Below, piece by piece: positions 11,251-18,525 of a stretch of 64,000 nucleotides of DNA. The stretch lies in the NCBI GenBank assembly GCA_963708245.1, contig OY970201.1, positions 3,224,001 to 3,288,000 of the forward strand, written 5' to 3'. The position numbers and the translations under genes were made by a program. The notes below the pieces were generated by a model that had not been told where the DNA came from, did not search any database, and was given only the letters and a program-made list of their open reading frames with translations. Position 1 is the first letter of the stretch; each line of letters begins with the position of its first letter. Source of the DNA: CAVYXK01 sp963708245. GTDB lineage: Bacteria; Pseudomonadota; Alphaproteobacteria; Acetobacterales; Acetobacteraceae.

Positions 11251-12438
11251 TCACTGGGCGCTGCGATCTTGCCGCGCTCGATCGTGCACGGATAGCTCAG
11301 CGTCGCCCTTCGGTGCGATCGGCCCGAGTGCCGCCGCCACTCCAAACTCCCCCGGCAATGCCCTTTTGGCGAATAGACGCGTGACATGCCCCATCTTGCG
11401 GTATGGCCGTGCCTCGGCCTTGCCGTAGAGATGCGGGATCAGCCCGGGCGTGGCGAGAATCTCCGGCCACATCGCCACTTCCTCCGGCCCGATAAGGTTC
11501 TTCATCACCGCATCCGAATGCCTGACCGCCGGCGGCAGCGGCAGTCCGGCGATGGCGCGGATGTGCAGCTCGAACTGGCTTGCCGGGCAGGCGTCGATCG
11601 TCCAATGGCCTGAATTGTGCGGGCGTGGGGCGATTTCGTTGACAAGCACCCGGCCATCAGCGGCGACGAACATCTCGACCGACAGCAACCCGACCAGATC
11701 GAACGCGGCAGCAATTCGGCAAGCGAGTTCCTGCGCCTGCTCGGCAATCGGGGGCGCCAGCCGTGCCGGCGCAAGAGTGAGATCCAGGATCCCCTCGCGA
11801 TGCCGGTTCTCGACCGTATCGAACGCTGACATCGTGCCGTCCGCGCCGCGTGCGAGCACCACGCTGATCTCGGCGGCGAAATCGACAAAGCCCTCAAGGA
11901 TCAGCGGCTTGGGTTGCAGCGCGGCAAAGGCCGGGGCGAGATCCGCCGCCCGGCGCAGCCGGGCCTGGCCCTTTCCGTCATAACCGTAGCGCGTCGTCTT
12001 CAGCACCGCGGGCAGCCCGATACGCGCAACCGCCTCCTCAAGCTCGGTAACAGTTTGCACCTCGACCCAGGCCGTCGTCGCCGCGCCGGCCTGGTTCAGG
12101 AACCGCTTCTCCGCCACCCGGTCCTGGCTGATCCGCAGCACCGCCGGGGCCGGGCGCACCGGCTTGAGTGACGCCAGCAGCTCGAGCCCCTCGGCGCTGA
12201 CATTCTCGAACTCGAAGCTGATCACATCGACAGCGGCAGCAAACGCCCTCAGCGAGACGGGATCGGAATAATCACTGATGGTCACGCCGGCCGAGACTTG
12301 CGCCGCCGGGCTGTCAGGCTCGCGGGTCAGGATGTGGCAACGATAGCCGAGCCGGGCCGCCGCCAGGGCCGACATGCGGCCGAGCTGGCCGCCGCCGACC
12401 AGTCCGATCGTGGCGTTCGGGGGCAGCGGAAACGTCAC
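11251..12438 (-). CDS. purK: 5-(carboxyamino)imidazole ribonucleotide synthase (PurK)
   Basis: PurK uses ATP and bicarbonate to carboxylate AIR to N5-CAIR in de novo purine synthesis. The 395-residue protein starts with a Rossmann-like GLVGGGQLGRMSALAA at residues 12-27 and continues as an ATP-grasp enzyme: KTTRYGYDGKGQ around residue 165, EISVVLARGADG around residue 205, VEMFVAADGRVLVNEIAPRP around residue 255, and HNSGHWTIDACPASQFE. Its ATG overlaps the purE stop by four bases (ATGA type), so the two are translationally coupled. Confidence 0.97.
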   Translation of the reverse strand: MTFPLPPNATIGLVGGGQLGRMSALAAARLGYRCHILTREPDSPAAQVSAGVTISDYSDPVSLRAFAAAVDVISFEFENVSAEGLELLASLKPVRPAPAVLRISQDRVAEKRFLNQAGAATTAWVEVQTVTELEEAVARIGLPAVLKTTRYGYDGKGQARLRRAADLAPAFAALQPKPLILEGFVDFAAEISVVLARGADGTMSAFDTVENRHREGILDLTLAPARLAPPIAEQAQELACRIAAAFDLVGLLSVEMFVAADGRVLVNEIAPRPHNSGHWTIDACPASQFELHIRAIAGLPLPPAVRHSDAVMKNLIGPEEVAMWPEILATPGLIPHLYGKAEARPYRKMGHVTRLFAKRALPGEFGVAAALGPIAPKGDAELSVHDRARQDRSAQ

Positions 12439-12923
12439 GCCTTGTCCTGCGGCTCGATCGGGACCGAAGCGGTCTGCTCGGCGCGGAAGGCATCCAGCCG
12501 GTTGGCCAGCTCGGCGTCACTGCCGGCCAGGATGGCAGCAGCCAGCAAGGCCGCATTGACTGCTCCGGCTGGGCCGATCGCCAGGGTGCCCACAGGGACG
12601 CCGGCAGGCATCTGCACGATCGACAGCAAGCTGTCCCAGCCCTTCAGGCTGGCAGACTCGATTGGCACGCCCAGCACCGGCAGCGACGTCCAGGCGGCAC
12701 ACATGCCCGGCAGATGCGCCGCTCCGCCGGCTCCGGCGATGATCACCCGCAGCCCCCTCTCCCGCGCCGTCTGAGCGAAGGCTCGCAACCGGTCAGGCGT
12801 ACGATGGGCGGAGACCACACGCGCCTCGTGCGCGATCTCGAGCCGCGTCAGGATCTCGGCAGCGCGGCGCAAGGTCGGCCAGTCCGAACGGCTGCCCATG
12901 ATGATGCCGACCAGAGCGCCCAT
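12435..12923 (-). CDS. purE: N5-carboxyaminoimidazole ribonucleotide mutase (PurE)
   Basis: PurE moves the carboxylate of N5-CAIR to give CAIR, the step after PurK. The 162-residue protein has the class I motifs GIIMGSRSDWPTLRRA at residues 6-21, VVSAHRTPDRL near residue 37, and GAGGAAHLPGMCAAWTSLPV near residue 62. The length is normal. It lies 18 bases downstream of a DUF465 gene and overlaps purK. As an octameric cytoplasmic enzyme it acts with PurK rather than in a fused form. Confidence 0.97.
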   Translation of the reverse strand: MGALVGIIMGSRSDWPTLRRAAEILTRLEIAHEARVVSAHRTPDRLRAFAQTARERGLRVIIAGAGGAAHLPGMCAAWTSLPVLGVPIESASLKGWDSLLSIVQMPAGVPVGTLAIGPAGAVNAALLAAAILAGSDAELANRLDAFRAEQTASVPIEPQDKA

Positions 12924-12941
12924 CCGCCAGGCCCCGTTCCC

Positions 12942-13145
12942 TCAGGCGATGTCGTCCGGGATCAGCCGGCTCTCCAGCCAGGCGATCTCGTCCTTCAGCA
13001 TCAGCTTACGCTTCTTGAGCCGCTGCAGATGGAGCTGATCGGCCGCCGTCTGATCGACCAGCCGGGCAATGACCGTATCGAGGTCGCGATGCTCGCTGCG
13101 CAGCTCGTGCAGCTTGCGGAGCAGCAAATCCCGGTCAGTCAGCAT
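12942..13145 (-). CDS. YdcH family protein (DUF465)
   Basis: A 67-residue, strongly charged, helical protein: LRSEHRDLDTVIARLVDQ, then LHLQRLKKRKLMLKDEIAWL. This H-x-x-L-D ... LKK-x-KL-x-LKDEI pattern marks DUF465 (YdcH). The function of the family is unknown; the shape suggests a coiled-coil dimer. It heads the purE-purK transcript and is divergent from a second DUF465 gene 195 bases away, so one intergenic region serves two related small proteins. Confidence 0.85.
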   Translation of the reverse strand: MLTDRDLLLRKLHELRSEHRDLDTVIARLVDQTAADQLHLQRLKKRKLMLKDEIAWLESRLIPDDIA

Positions 13146-13340
13146 GGCACCGATATAGCACAGCCGAGCGGAATGAACCGAGGGGTCAGGGCTCGCGCGG
13201 CAACTTGCCTGGGCGGGGGGTGTTCAGCGGAAGTGTCGTCCAGCTTGCCAGACCGGGCGGCAACCGCGCTAGCATGGGGTGCCGCGGCCGCCGCCGGGGC
13301 CGGGCGCGGCAGAAAGAGAACCTGCGGCAAAGGAGGGCAC

Positions 13341-13514
13341 ATGACCCTGCAATCCCGTCTCGAGTCCCTGAAGGAGCGCCACGCCGCCTTGGAGCTGCAG
13401 ATCGCCGACGAAGACCAGCGACCGCGCCCCGACAGCGACACTCTGACGCGCCTGAAGATCGAGAAGCTCCGGGTAAAGGAGGAAATCGAACGCCTCCGCG
13501 CGCAAGAACAGTAG
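13341..13514 (+). CDS. YdcH family protein (DUF465), second copy
   Basis: A 57-residue protein with an excellent ribosome binding site (AGGAGG at 13331-13336). It reads LESLKERHAALELQIADED and LTRLKIEKLRVKEEIERLRA, the same H-x-x-L-E ... LK-x-EKL-x-x-KEEI pattern as the divergent gene at 12942-13145 and of similar size. It is likely a coiled coil with unknown function. The stop lies 29 bases from the convergent trcR stop. Confidence 0.85.
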   Translation: MTLQSRLESLKERHAALELQIADEDQRPRPDSDTLTRLKIEKLRVKEEIERLRAQEQ

Positions 13515-13543
13515 CCGCTCCTGGTTGCAGGAAGAGACGGGAC

Positions 13544-14125
13544 TTAGGCGACCTCCTCGGCCTCGGCCGGCGGAGGCGGGGGAGGCACGGCACGGCCCTC
13601 GCGCTCCAGCCGCTCATTGGCCGCGGCGATGGCATCGTTAAGGTCGGCCTGGCTGCACAGGCCCAGGATCACCGGATCGCGCGGTTTGATGTTGGCGCTG
13701 TTCCAGTGCGTCCGCTCCCGCACCTTCTGGATCGTCTCCTTCGTGGTGCCGAGCAGCTTGGCGACCTGAAGCTCGGTGAGCTGGGGGTAGTTGCGGATCA
13801 GGAAGGCGATCGCGTCGGGTCGATCGTTGCGTTTGGCGACTGGGGTATAACGTGCTCCGCGCAGGCGCTTAGGCATGGGCAGCGTGGTCGGCAGCATTTT
13901 CAGCCGCGCGTTGGGATCCGCCTCGCAGCGGCGGATCTCTTCCATCGAGAGCTGACCGTTCGCTACCGGATCGTAGCCGACGATGCCCTGCGCCACCTCG
14001 CCATCGGCGATGGCCTGGACTTCCAGCGGGTGCATGCCGCAGAGATCGGCGATCTGGGTGAATGTGAGCGCCGTCTTCTCGATCAGCCACACGGCGGTGG
14101 CTTTCGGCATCAGCGGCAAAGCCAT
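13544..14125 (-). CDS. trcR: Cell-cycle transcriptional regulator TrcR (DUF1013)
   Basis: The protein of 193 residues starts at the ATG at 14125 (MALPLMPKATAVWLIEKTAL), which is the conserved beginning of the DUF1013/TrcR family; the longer upstream frame is not family-like. The N-terminal part reads LTFTQIADLCGMHPLEVQAI and ADGEVAQGIVGYDPVANGQL, and a helix-turn-helix-like part follows: LTELQVAKLLGTTKETIQKV. The C terminus is a proline and glutamate tail. In alphaproteobacteria this protein is described as a cell-cycle regulator that binds DNA and RNA polymerase. It is divergent from the DUF1192 gene. Confidence 0.9.
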   Translation of the reverse strand: MALPLMPKATAVWLIEKTALTFTQIADLCGMHPLEVQAIADGEVAQGIVGYDPVANGQLSMEEIRRCEADPNARLKMLPTTLPMPKRLRGARYTPVAKRNDRPDAIAFLIRNYPQLTELQVAKLLGTTKETIQKVRERTHWNSANIKPRDPVILGLCSQADLNDAIAAANERLEREGRAVPPPPPPAEAEEVA

Positions 14126-14275
14126 GGTCAGTGTCACCTTTGGGCCCGCGCGATACCAACAATCAATCCGCCGTTCCGGAGCCCGGAAGGCGTCGCAAGC
14201 ACGGGCAAGGATCGGATATGACCCCCGCACCGGAACCGGTCAAGGGCGCGTCCCGGCTTTATGACGGAGGCTGCA

Positions 14276-14467
14276 ATGGCGGCAGAGGACGAAGACCAGC
14301 CCAGGAAACGGGCACGATTTGAGCGCCCAGTGCTTGATAGCTGGGGCATCGAGGAGCTGCGCTTGTACATTGGCGAGCTCCAGGAGGAGATCACCCGCGC
14401 GGAGGCGGAGATCAGCCGGAAGGCAGGCCACCGCAGCGCCGCGGACGCATTCTTCCGGCGACCCTGA
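14276..14467 (+). CDS. DUF1192 domain protein
   Basis: A 63-residue cytoplasmic protein. The start at 14276 is favoured by ACGGAGG at 14264-14270. It has an acidic and arginine-rich N terminus and the characteristic LDSWGIEELRLYIGELQEEI, then ITRAEAEISRKAGHR and a short FF-containing tail. DUF1192 proteins are small alphaproteobacterial proteins of unknown function that probably form a helical hairpin. Confidence 0.85.
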   Translation: MAAEDEDQPRKRARFERPVLDSWGIEELRLYIGELQEEITRAEAEISRKAGHRSAADAFFRRP

Positions 14468-14593
14468 GCCCACCGGAACAACTCTTCGTCCGCCATCACG
14501 AGAAGCACCGGCGAAGCACCGGCGTTTACGGCGTTGAGCCGCAACGGCGCCATCGCTAAGCTCGGCGACCGGGTCCTGAACAGGTGCAAACCA

Positions 14594-15160
14594 ATGGATA
14601 GCGACGCGATCCGCTCGCTCGAACGTCCGATCGGGCTGCCGTTCCGTATCGGAAAGATCGGCCACGTCGCCCTTTATGTGCGCGACGTGGGCCGTTCGGC
14701 GCGGTTCTATACCGAGGTGCTCGGCTTCCAGGTCTCCGACGTCTATGCCAACGACATGATGCCGGGCGGTGCGGTCTTCCTGCGCTGCAACACAGACCAT
14801 CACGGCGTCGCGCTGTTCCAGGGCGACGAGGCGCAGCTTGCCGCTGCCGGGCTGCACCACATGGCCTTCGAGGTCGGCGCACTGGACGAAGTGGTGCGCG
14901 CCCGCGAGCATTTGCGCCGCCGCCAAGTGCCGATCGACTTCGAAGGCCGTCGCCGCGCCGGCTGCCAAATCGCAGTCGAGTTCCGCGACCCGGACGGCCA
15001 TCGGCTCGAAATCTACTGGGACATCGACCAGATCGGCGACGAGGGGCGGGCACGCCCGGCTTCTGAGTGGAAGGGCGCGGCAAGTCTGGAGCAGGCGATT
15101 GCCGATCCGGTCCGCGGTCAGGACACCACGTTGCGGGACCGTAGCCGAGCAGCGACGTGA
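14594..15160 (+). CDS. VOC-family (glyoxalase/dioxygenase fold) protein
   Basis: A 188-residue protein with one vicinal-oxygen-chelate domain. It reads GKIGHVALYVRDVGRSARFY around residues 21-40, then TEVLGFQVSDVYANDMMPGG, HHGVALFQGDE, LHHMAFEVGALDEVVRAREH, and ends the domain with FRDPDGHRLEIYWDIDQI. The likely metal ligands are His25, a His in LHHMAF and the Glu in RLEIYWD, the arrangement seen in catechol-2,3-dioxygenase-like enzymes. The last 40 residues are polar. The substrate cannot be named from context. The neighbouring minus-strand gene is an Lrp/AsnC regulator. Confidence 0.85.
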   Translation: MDSDAIRSLERPIGLPFRIGKIGHVALYVRDVGRSARFYTEVLGFQVSDVYANDMMPGGAVFLRCNTDHHGVALFQGDEAQLAAAGLHHMAFEVGALDEVVRAREHLRRRQVPIDFEGRRRAGCQIAVEFRDPDGHRLEIYWDIDQIGDEGRARPASEWKGAASLEQAIADPVRGQDTTLRDRSRAAT

Positions 15161-15319
15161 AGGTCGGGCGCGGTGAACGACCGGTCGCCTGGGGCCGGTC
15201 CGCTGCGTTTCGAGTCCGTCGGGTGAAGCGGATACCGATGTCCTGCTGGCCGCAGATTGGTGCGGCTGCGCCTCGAGTATCGAAGCAGCGCAACTACCAG
15301 CCTGCCATGATCGGCGCGA

Positions 15320-15784
15320 TCACACTGGCAGCGGCGCTGCCTTCATCCGTTCCATTGCGAAGCGGCTGGTCACGTTGCGCAGCGGCACCGCGGCGATCAG
15401 CCGCCGATAGAACTCGTCATAGGCGGCGATATCGGGCACGACCACGTGCAGCAGGTAATCGACATCGCCGCTCATCCGCCAGGCCTCGACGATCTCGCTC
15501 ATCCCTGCCACCACGTCGGCGAAGTGCTGCAGCCAGCTGCTCGAATGATCAGCGGTCTCCACCGCCACGAAGGCCGACACCGGCAGTCCGACCTTGGCCG
15601 GGTCGAGCACGGCGACCCGGCCGACGATGATGCCCGCCTGCTCCATCCGGCGAATGCGCTTCCAGCACGGAGTCGGGGTCAGCCCGACGCGCTCGGCGAT
15701 CTCGGCGAGCGATAGCGAGGCGTCGACGGCGAGCAGCCGCAAAATCTGGCGATCGAGCCGATCCATCTCTTTTTCGGCAGGCAT
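15320..15784 (-). CDS. Lrp/AsnC family transcriptional regulator
   Basis: A 154-residue regulator. The N-terminal helix-turn-helix is LDRQILRLLAVDASLSLAEI followed by AERVGLTPTPCWKRIRRMEQ, about residues 9-48. The C-terminal RAM (ligand-binding) domain includes VSAFVAVETADHSSSWLQHF and MSGDVDYLLHVVVPDIAAYD. Such proteins act as dimers or octamers responding to amino acids. It lies in the same direction as pdxY, 63 bases downstream of it, so it may be co-transcribed. Its target is not evident. Confidence 0.92.
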   Translation of the reverse strand: MPAEKEMDRLDRQILRLLAVDASLSLAEIAERVGLTPTPCWKRIRRMEQAGIIVGRVAVLDPAKVGLPVSAFVAVETADHSSSWLQHFADVVAGMSEIVEAWRMSGDVDYLLHVVVPDIAAYDEFYRRLIAAVPLRNVTSRFAMERMKAAPLPV

Positions 15785-15847
15785 CCAGGGAGTCCTCTCG
15801 CCGTTCTCCGCCTCCCGTAGCCGGGTTGCGGGAAAAATCCTACTCCC

Positions 15848-16708
15848 CTAACACGGAACGGCGCGGAAAACCTGGCTCGGGGCGACGAACTCGTCCTGCG
15901 CGGCGACCGTCAGCAGTTCGTTGGCCCCGGCCTCGGCGGTGCGGCGCAAAACGCCGTGGATCGATGACCCGGCAGCCTCCAGCGCCGCCGCCGCGCTGCC
16001 GGTGCGGAGCAGGTGGTAGAGGAACAGCGCCGCGATCGCATCGCCGGCGCCATTCAGGTCCAGCGGCAGGGTCGGCGTGCGAAGCAGGTGGAAGCCGTCC
16101 GGCCCGGCCGCCAGCATGTCGATGCTGTCGGCGGGCGTCGCCTCGGTCCGCAGACTGGTCAGCAAGACGGTGCGCGGCCCATCGCCGCGAAGCTGCCCGA
16201 TCAGCACCGCTGCGGCTTTCTTGGCGCCATCCAGGCTGGCACAGGACAGGCCGGTCAGCATCTCCAGCTCGAACCGGTTCGGTGTAGCGATATCGGCCGC
16301 GGGCAGAGCATTCTCGCGAAGAAAATCCGCGATCCCCGGGCGGACATACACGCCATCGCGGTCATCGCCGATGACCGGATCGCAGCAGTAGAGCGCCCGC
16401 GAGTTGACGCCGCGCACGCGCGCGACGGCATCCAGGATCGCCTCACCGATCGCGCGGTCGCCCAGATAGCCGGACAAAACCGCGTCACAGCGCTGGAGCG
16501 CGCCGCGCGCCTCGACGCCATCAACCAGTTCGCGCACCTCCTCGCCGGTGAACACCTGACCAGTCCAGTGGCCGTACCCGGTATGGTTGGAGAACTGCAC
16601 GGTGTTGATCGCCCATACCTCGGCGCCAAGCCGCTGCAACGGGAACACGGCGCTGGCATTGCCGACATGGCCGTAGGCGACCCAGGACTGGATGGAGAGA
16701 ATGTTCAT
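15848..16708 (-). CDS. pdxY: Pyridoxal kinase (PdxY)
   Basis: This enzyme phosphorylates pyridoxal in the PLP salvage pathway. The 286-residue protein begins MNILSIQSWVAYGHVGNAS, typical of the PdxY/PdxK ribokinase-like family, followed by NTVQFSNHTGYGHWTGQV. The C-terminal active-site motif is DLNGAGDAIAALFL at about residue 217, where the Asp is the catalytic base. DPVIGDDRDGVYV at about residue 130 matches the family's YVCDPVMGD segment. The length is normal and the frame intact. Confidence 0.95.
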   Translation of the reverse strand: MNILSIQSWVAYGHVGNASAVFPLQRLGAEVWAINTVQFSNHTGYGHWTGQVFTGEEVRELVDGVEARGALQRCDAVLSGYLGDRAIGEAILDAVARVRGVNSRALYCCDPVIGDDRDGVYVRPGIADFLRENALPAADIATPNRFELEMLTGLSCASLDGAKKAAAVLIGQLRGDGPRTVLLTSLRTEATPADSIDMLAAGPDGFHLLRTPTLPLDLNGAGDAIAALFLYHLLRTGSAAAALEAAGSSIHGVLRRTAEAGANELLTVAAQDEFVAPSQVFRAVPC

Positions 16709-16819
16709 GCGCTGTTTCGGTCCGCGGCCAAGGCCGGCTTGGCGTCATGAATGTTAGCAAACCCCGAAGGAGTCACAATGGGACGAGCTCGTGTCCATGG
16801 CCCCGGCGCGCGGCCGAGC

Positions 16820-17003
16820 TTTACCGCAGCTCCATTGTCGAGCCTATGACTATTTCTATTTCGCGTTATCGGAGCAACGCGACTTTAAGCTGGTTACGGC
16901 CGATAGTAAACTGCTGCAACGTTTCAAGCGACGGAGTGGGAGACTCGGATCGCGGACCTTCGAGCGTTGCCGGAAAGCTGGAAATCGCCGACACCGTGAC
17001 CCC
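16820..17003 (+). pseudogene. Remnant of a VapC-type PIN-domain toxin, frameshifted
   Basis: The stretch 16832-16935 reads RAYDYFYFALSEQRDFKLVT followed by ADSKLLQRFKR, the C-terminal half of a PIN-domain ribonuclease (family pattern YDa-Y-ALAe...LvTaD-kL). Near 16940 the sequence changes frame and continues ETRIADLRALPESWKSPTP to a TGA at 17001-17003, again VapC-like. The N-terminal half with the first acidic residues is missing, and no VapB antitoxin is visible upstream. It is a dead relic of a toxin-antitoxin locus. Confidence 0.6.
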
Positions 17004-17022
17004 TGTCCGGCGCAGGCCACGG

Positions 17023-17229
17023 TCAGTCATCCGAGCTTGGCATCACCGAAGCGTCGGCGGCGGTTTGGTCGGCTGCCATGTCTGCGGCGATCCACGCCTC
17101 GGCCTCGGCCAGCGTCGGAAAGCCCAGCATCCTGTGGCGGCTGCCATTGGCAGCCACGATCACGATATCGTACCCGCCGCCGTGGGCCCGAGCGACCACG
17201 GTGTGGGTCCCCATCAGTACCCACGCCAC
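17023..17229 (-). CDS. Small hypothetical protein, paralogue of its upstream neighbour
   Basis: A 68-residue protein. The centre reads VVARAHGGGYDIVIVAANGS followed by MLGFPTLAEAEAWIAADMAA. Its ATG lies inside the end of the preceding gene (overlap 16 bases), so the two are translated from one message. The neighbour has the same design: a short beta-like segment, then GF-x-(S/T)-x-AEA-x-AWIA. No membrane segment, signal or catalytic motif is visible, and the function is unknown. Confidence 0.6.
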   Translation of the reverse strand: MAWVLMGTHTVVARAHGGGYDIVIVAANGSRHRMLGFPTLAEAEAWIAADMAADQTAADASVMPSSDD

Positions 17230-17417
17230 TTCTGCCCGACTGGAGGCCTCCAGGGGTCGGCCGCGTCCCGCAGCCGCTTGTCCTGGGCGATCCAGGCATT
17301 CGCCTCGGCTTCGCTCGCGAAACCTGCCGCCCTTTGCGGAAGAACGCCCGGCCTGGCCACTTCGACCCCGTAGCTGTTGTTCGCCTGCGGAATGATCCGA
17401 TAGGTTGTCTCTGTCAT
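17214..17417 (-). CDS. Small hypothetical protein, first of a tandem pair
   Basis: With the ATG at 17417 (MTETTYRIIPQANNSYGVEV) this is a 67-residue protein. The repeated module is AAGFASEAEANAWIAQDKRL, matching GFPTLAEAEAWIAADMAA in the overlapping downstream gene. The fold is probably a small beta-beta-alpha unit (the pattern resembles DUF2188-type or DRBM-like small domains), but I cannot place it in a named family. A longer in-frame start at 17486 is less likely. Overlapping arrangement and shared module indicate tandem duplication. Confidence 0.6.
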   Translation of the reverse strand: MTETTYRIIPQANNSYGVEVARPGVLPQRAAGFASEAEANAWIAQDKRLRDAADPWRPPVGQKWRGY

Positions 17418-17457
17418 CCGCCCAATATGGTGCTCCGCCACCGAATTGCGCGTGGCA

Positions 17458-17835
17458 TCACCGTGGCACAGAGTTGAGCCGCACATACCCGACCTCGTTA
17501 CACATCGTCTCGACGGCTTCGGCCGGTCCCGCCGCTGGCGCCCAGTTCATCCGATGGAAGCAGCGCGTGTCGTAGTGGCCGCTTTCCGTCGCAGTCCTTC
17601 GGAGCTCGGCCCATTGGGCGCCATCGACCTCGTTCACATCAGGAGGGTCAACCAGCACAACCCGCTTTGGGTGTCTCTGCAGCCACATCTGCCCGATTAG
17701 CCTGGCCAGCTCCTCGATGCGCTGCAGCCCGCCCTCGATCGAATCCACAGGCTGATAACAGGCAGTGAACGGACTCCATATCTCGACAGTGAAGCGGTCC
17801 TGTCCAGCTCGACCGACATCCCGGGTGATCCGCAA
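17458..17835 (-). CDS. Hypothetical protein, start uncertain
   Basis: The frame is open from 18060, but the sequence becomes protein-like only from about 17880: RITRDVGRAGQDRFTVEIWS, then IEELARLIGQMWLQRHPKRV, VLVDPPDVNEVDGAQWAELR and MNWAPAAGPAEAVETMCNEV. No ATG precedes this part suitably; the TTG at 17835 is a possible start, giving 125 residues. Upstream extension would overlap the 3' end of the FYDLN gene. I recognise no family. It may be a truncated gene. Confidence 0.4.
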   Translation of the reverse strand: MRITRDVGRAGQDRFTVEIWSPFTACYQPVDSIEGGLQRIEELARLIGQMWLQRHPKRVVLVDPPDVNEVDGAQWAELRRTATESGHYDTRCFHRMNWAPAAGPAEAVETMCNEVGYVRLNSVPR

Positions 17836-17881
17836 CGACGGTCGAGCCGGCCGCGCGATATTCCCATGCAGCTCCGGCGAA

Positions 17882-18205
17882 CTAAACAACCTCGTCGCCC
17901 CCCTCCTGGTCGAGCTCGATCTCAGCATCGGTATCGTCCTCGGCGTCTTCGCCGTCCTCGACCTCAGGGGTGTCCGCTGGCTCCAGCTCGTCATCGGGGG
18001 CGACCGGTTCCACGACGGCGCGCGCCGGCCGCGGACCGAAACTCCGCGGCGCGCTGCCATACCCGGGCGGTCTGGGCGTGAGCGGTCGCCGCACGGGCTG
18101 TTGACCGCCGCACTTCGGGCATATGGCGGGTGCCCGGTTCAAATCGTAGAAGCGCTCAGCACAGCTTGCGCACACGAGCTTGTTGCCGAGTTCCGGCCTG
18201 CCCAT
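17882..18205 (-). CDS. FYDLN acid domain protein (TIGR02300 family)
   Basis: With the ATG at 18205 the protein has 107 residues. It opens with MGRPELGNKLVCASCAERFY and DLNRAPAICPKCGGQQ, a zinc-ribbon-like pair of CxxC motifs (C12/C15 and C28/C31) around the signature FYDLN. A proline-rich linker follows, and the C terminus is a long acidic tail of Asp and Glu. This layout defines an alphaproteobacterial family of unknown function. The acidic tail suggests binding to a basic partner such as RNA or a ribosomal protein (inference). Confidence 0.9.
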   Translation of the reverse strand: MGRPELGNKLVCASCAERFYDLNRAPAICPKCGGQQPVRRPLTPRPPGYGSAPRSFGPRPARAVVEPVAPDDELEPADTPEVEDGEDAEDDTDAEIELDQEGGDEVV

Positions 18206-18525
18206 CGCATTCTCCTGAACAGATCCGCAGGGCGCAGACCAGCGTCCATACATGGGCAGTCGCCTCAGCATTACATCGCCTGGCCCGGAATAAGGCAGCG
18301 CCGAGACCGAAAGCGCGTATGCATACGCTTAGGATCTGCCTGATACCACCTTTACTGAAACGAATATTTGTACGATCGGACCACGAGAGTGTCGTCCCGA
18401 CGTGCAGACTTCGCCGTTGTGCACTTCCTCAGCGCTGTCGGCGTCTTCGTAGAACGGTCATCCGTCTTGAAATGTACGTTTCAGAGAACTGGCAACGGGA
18501 TCTGACGACTGTTGCCGACCCCCAT
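18206..18525. other. Intergenic region, no gene seen
   Basis: The 320 bases between the FYDLN gene and the histidine kinase gene have lower coding character than their neighbours. Both flanking genes are on the minus strand, so this should hold the FYDLN promoter and the end of the kinase transcript. I see no convincing hairpin or hexamer pair. Confidence 0.5.
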
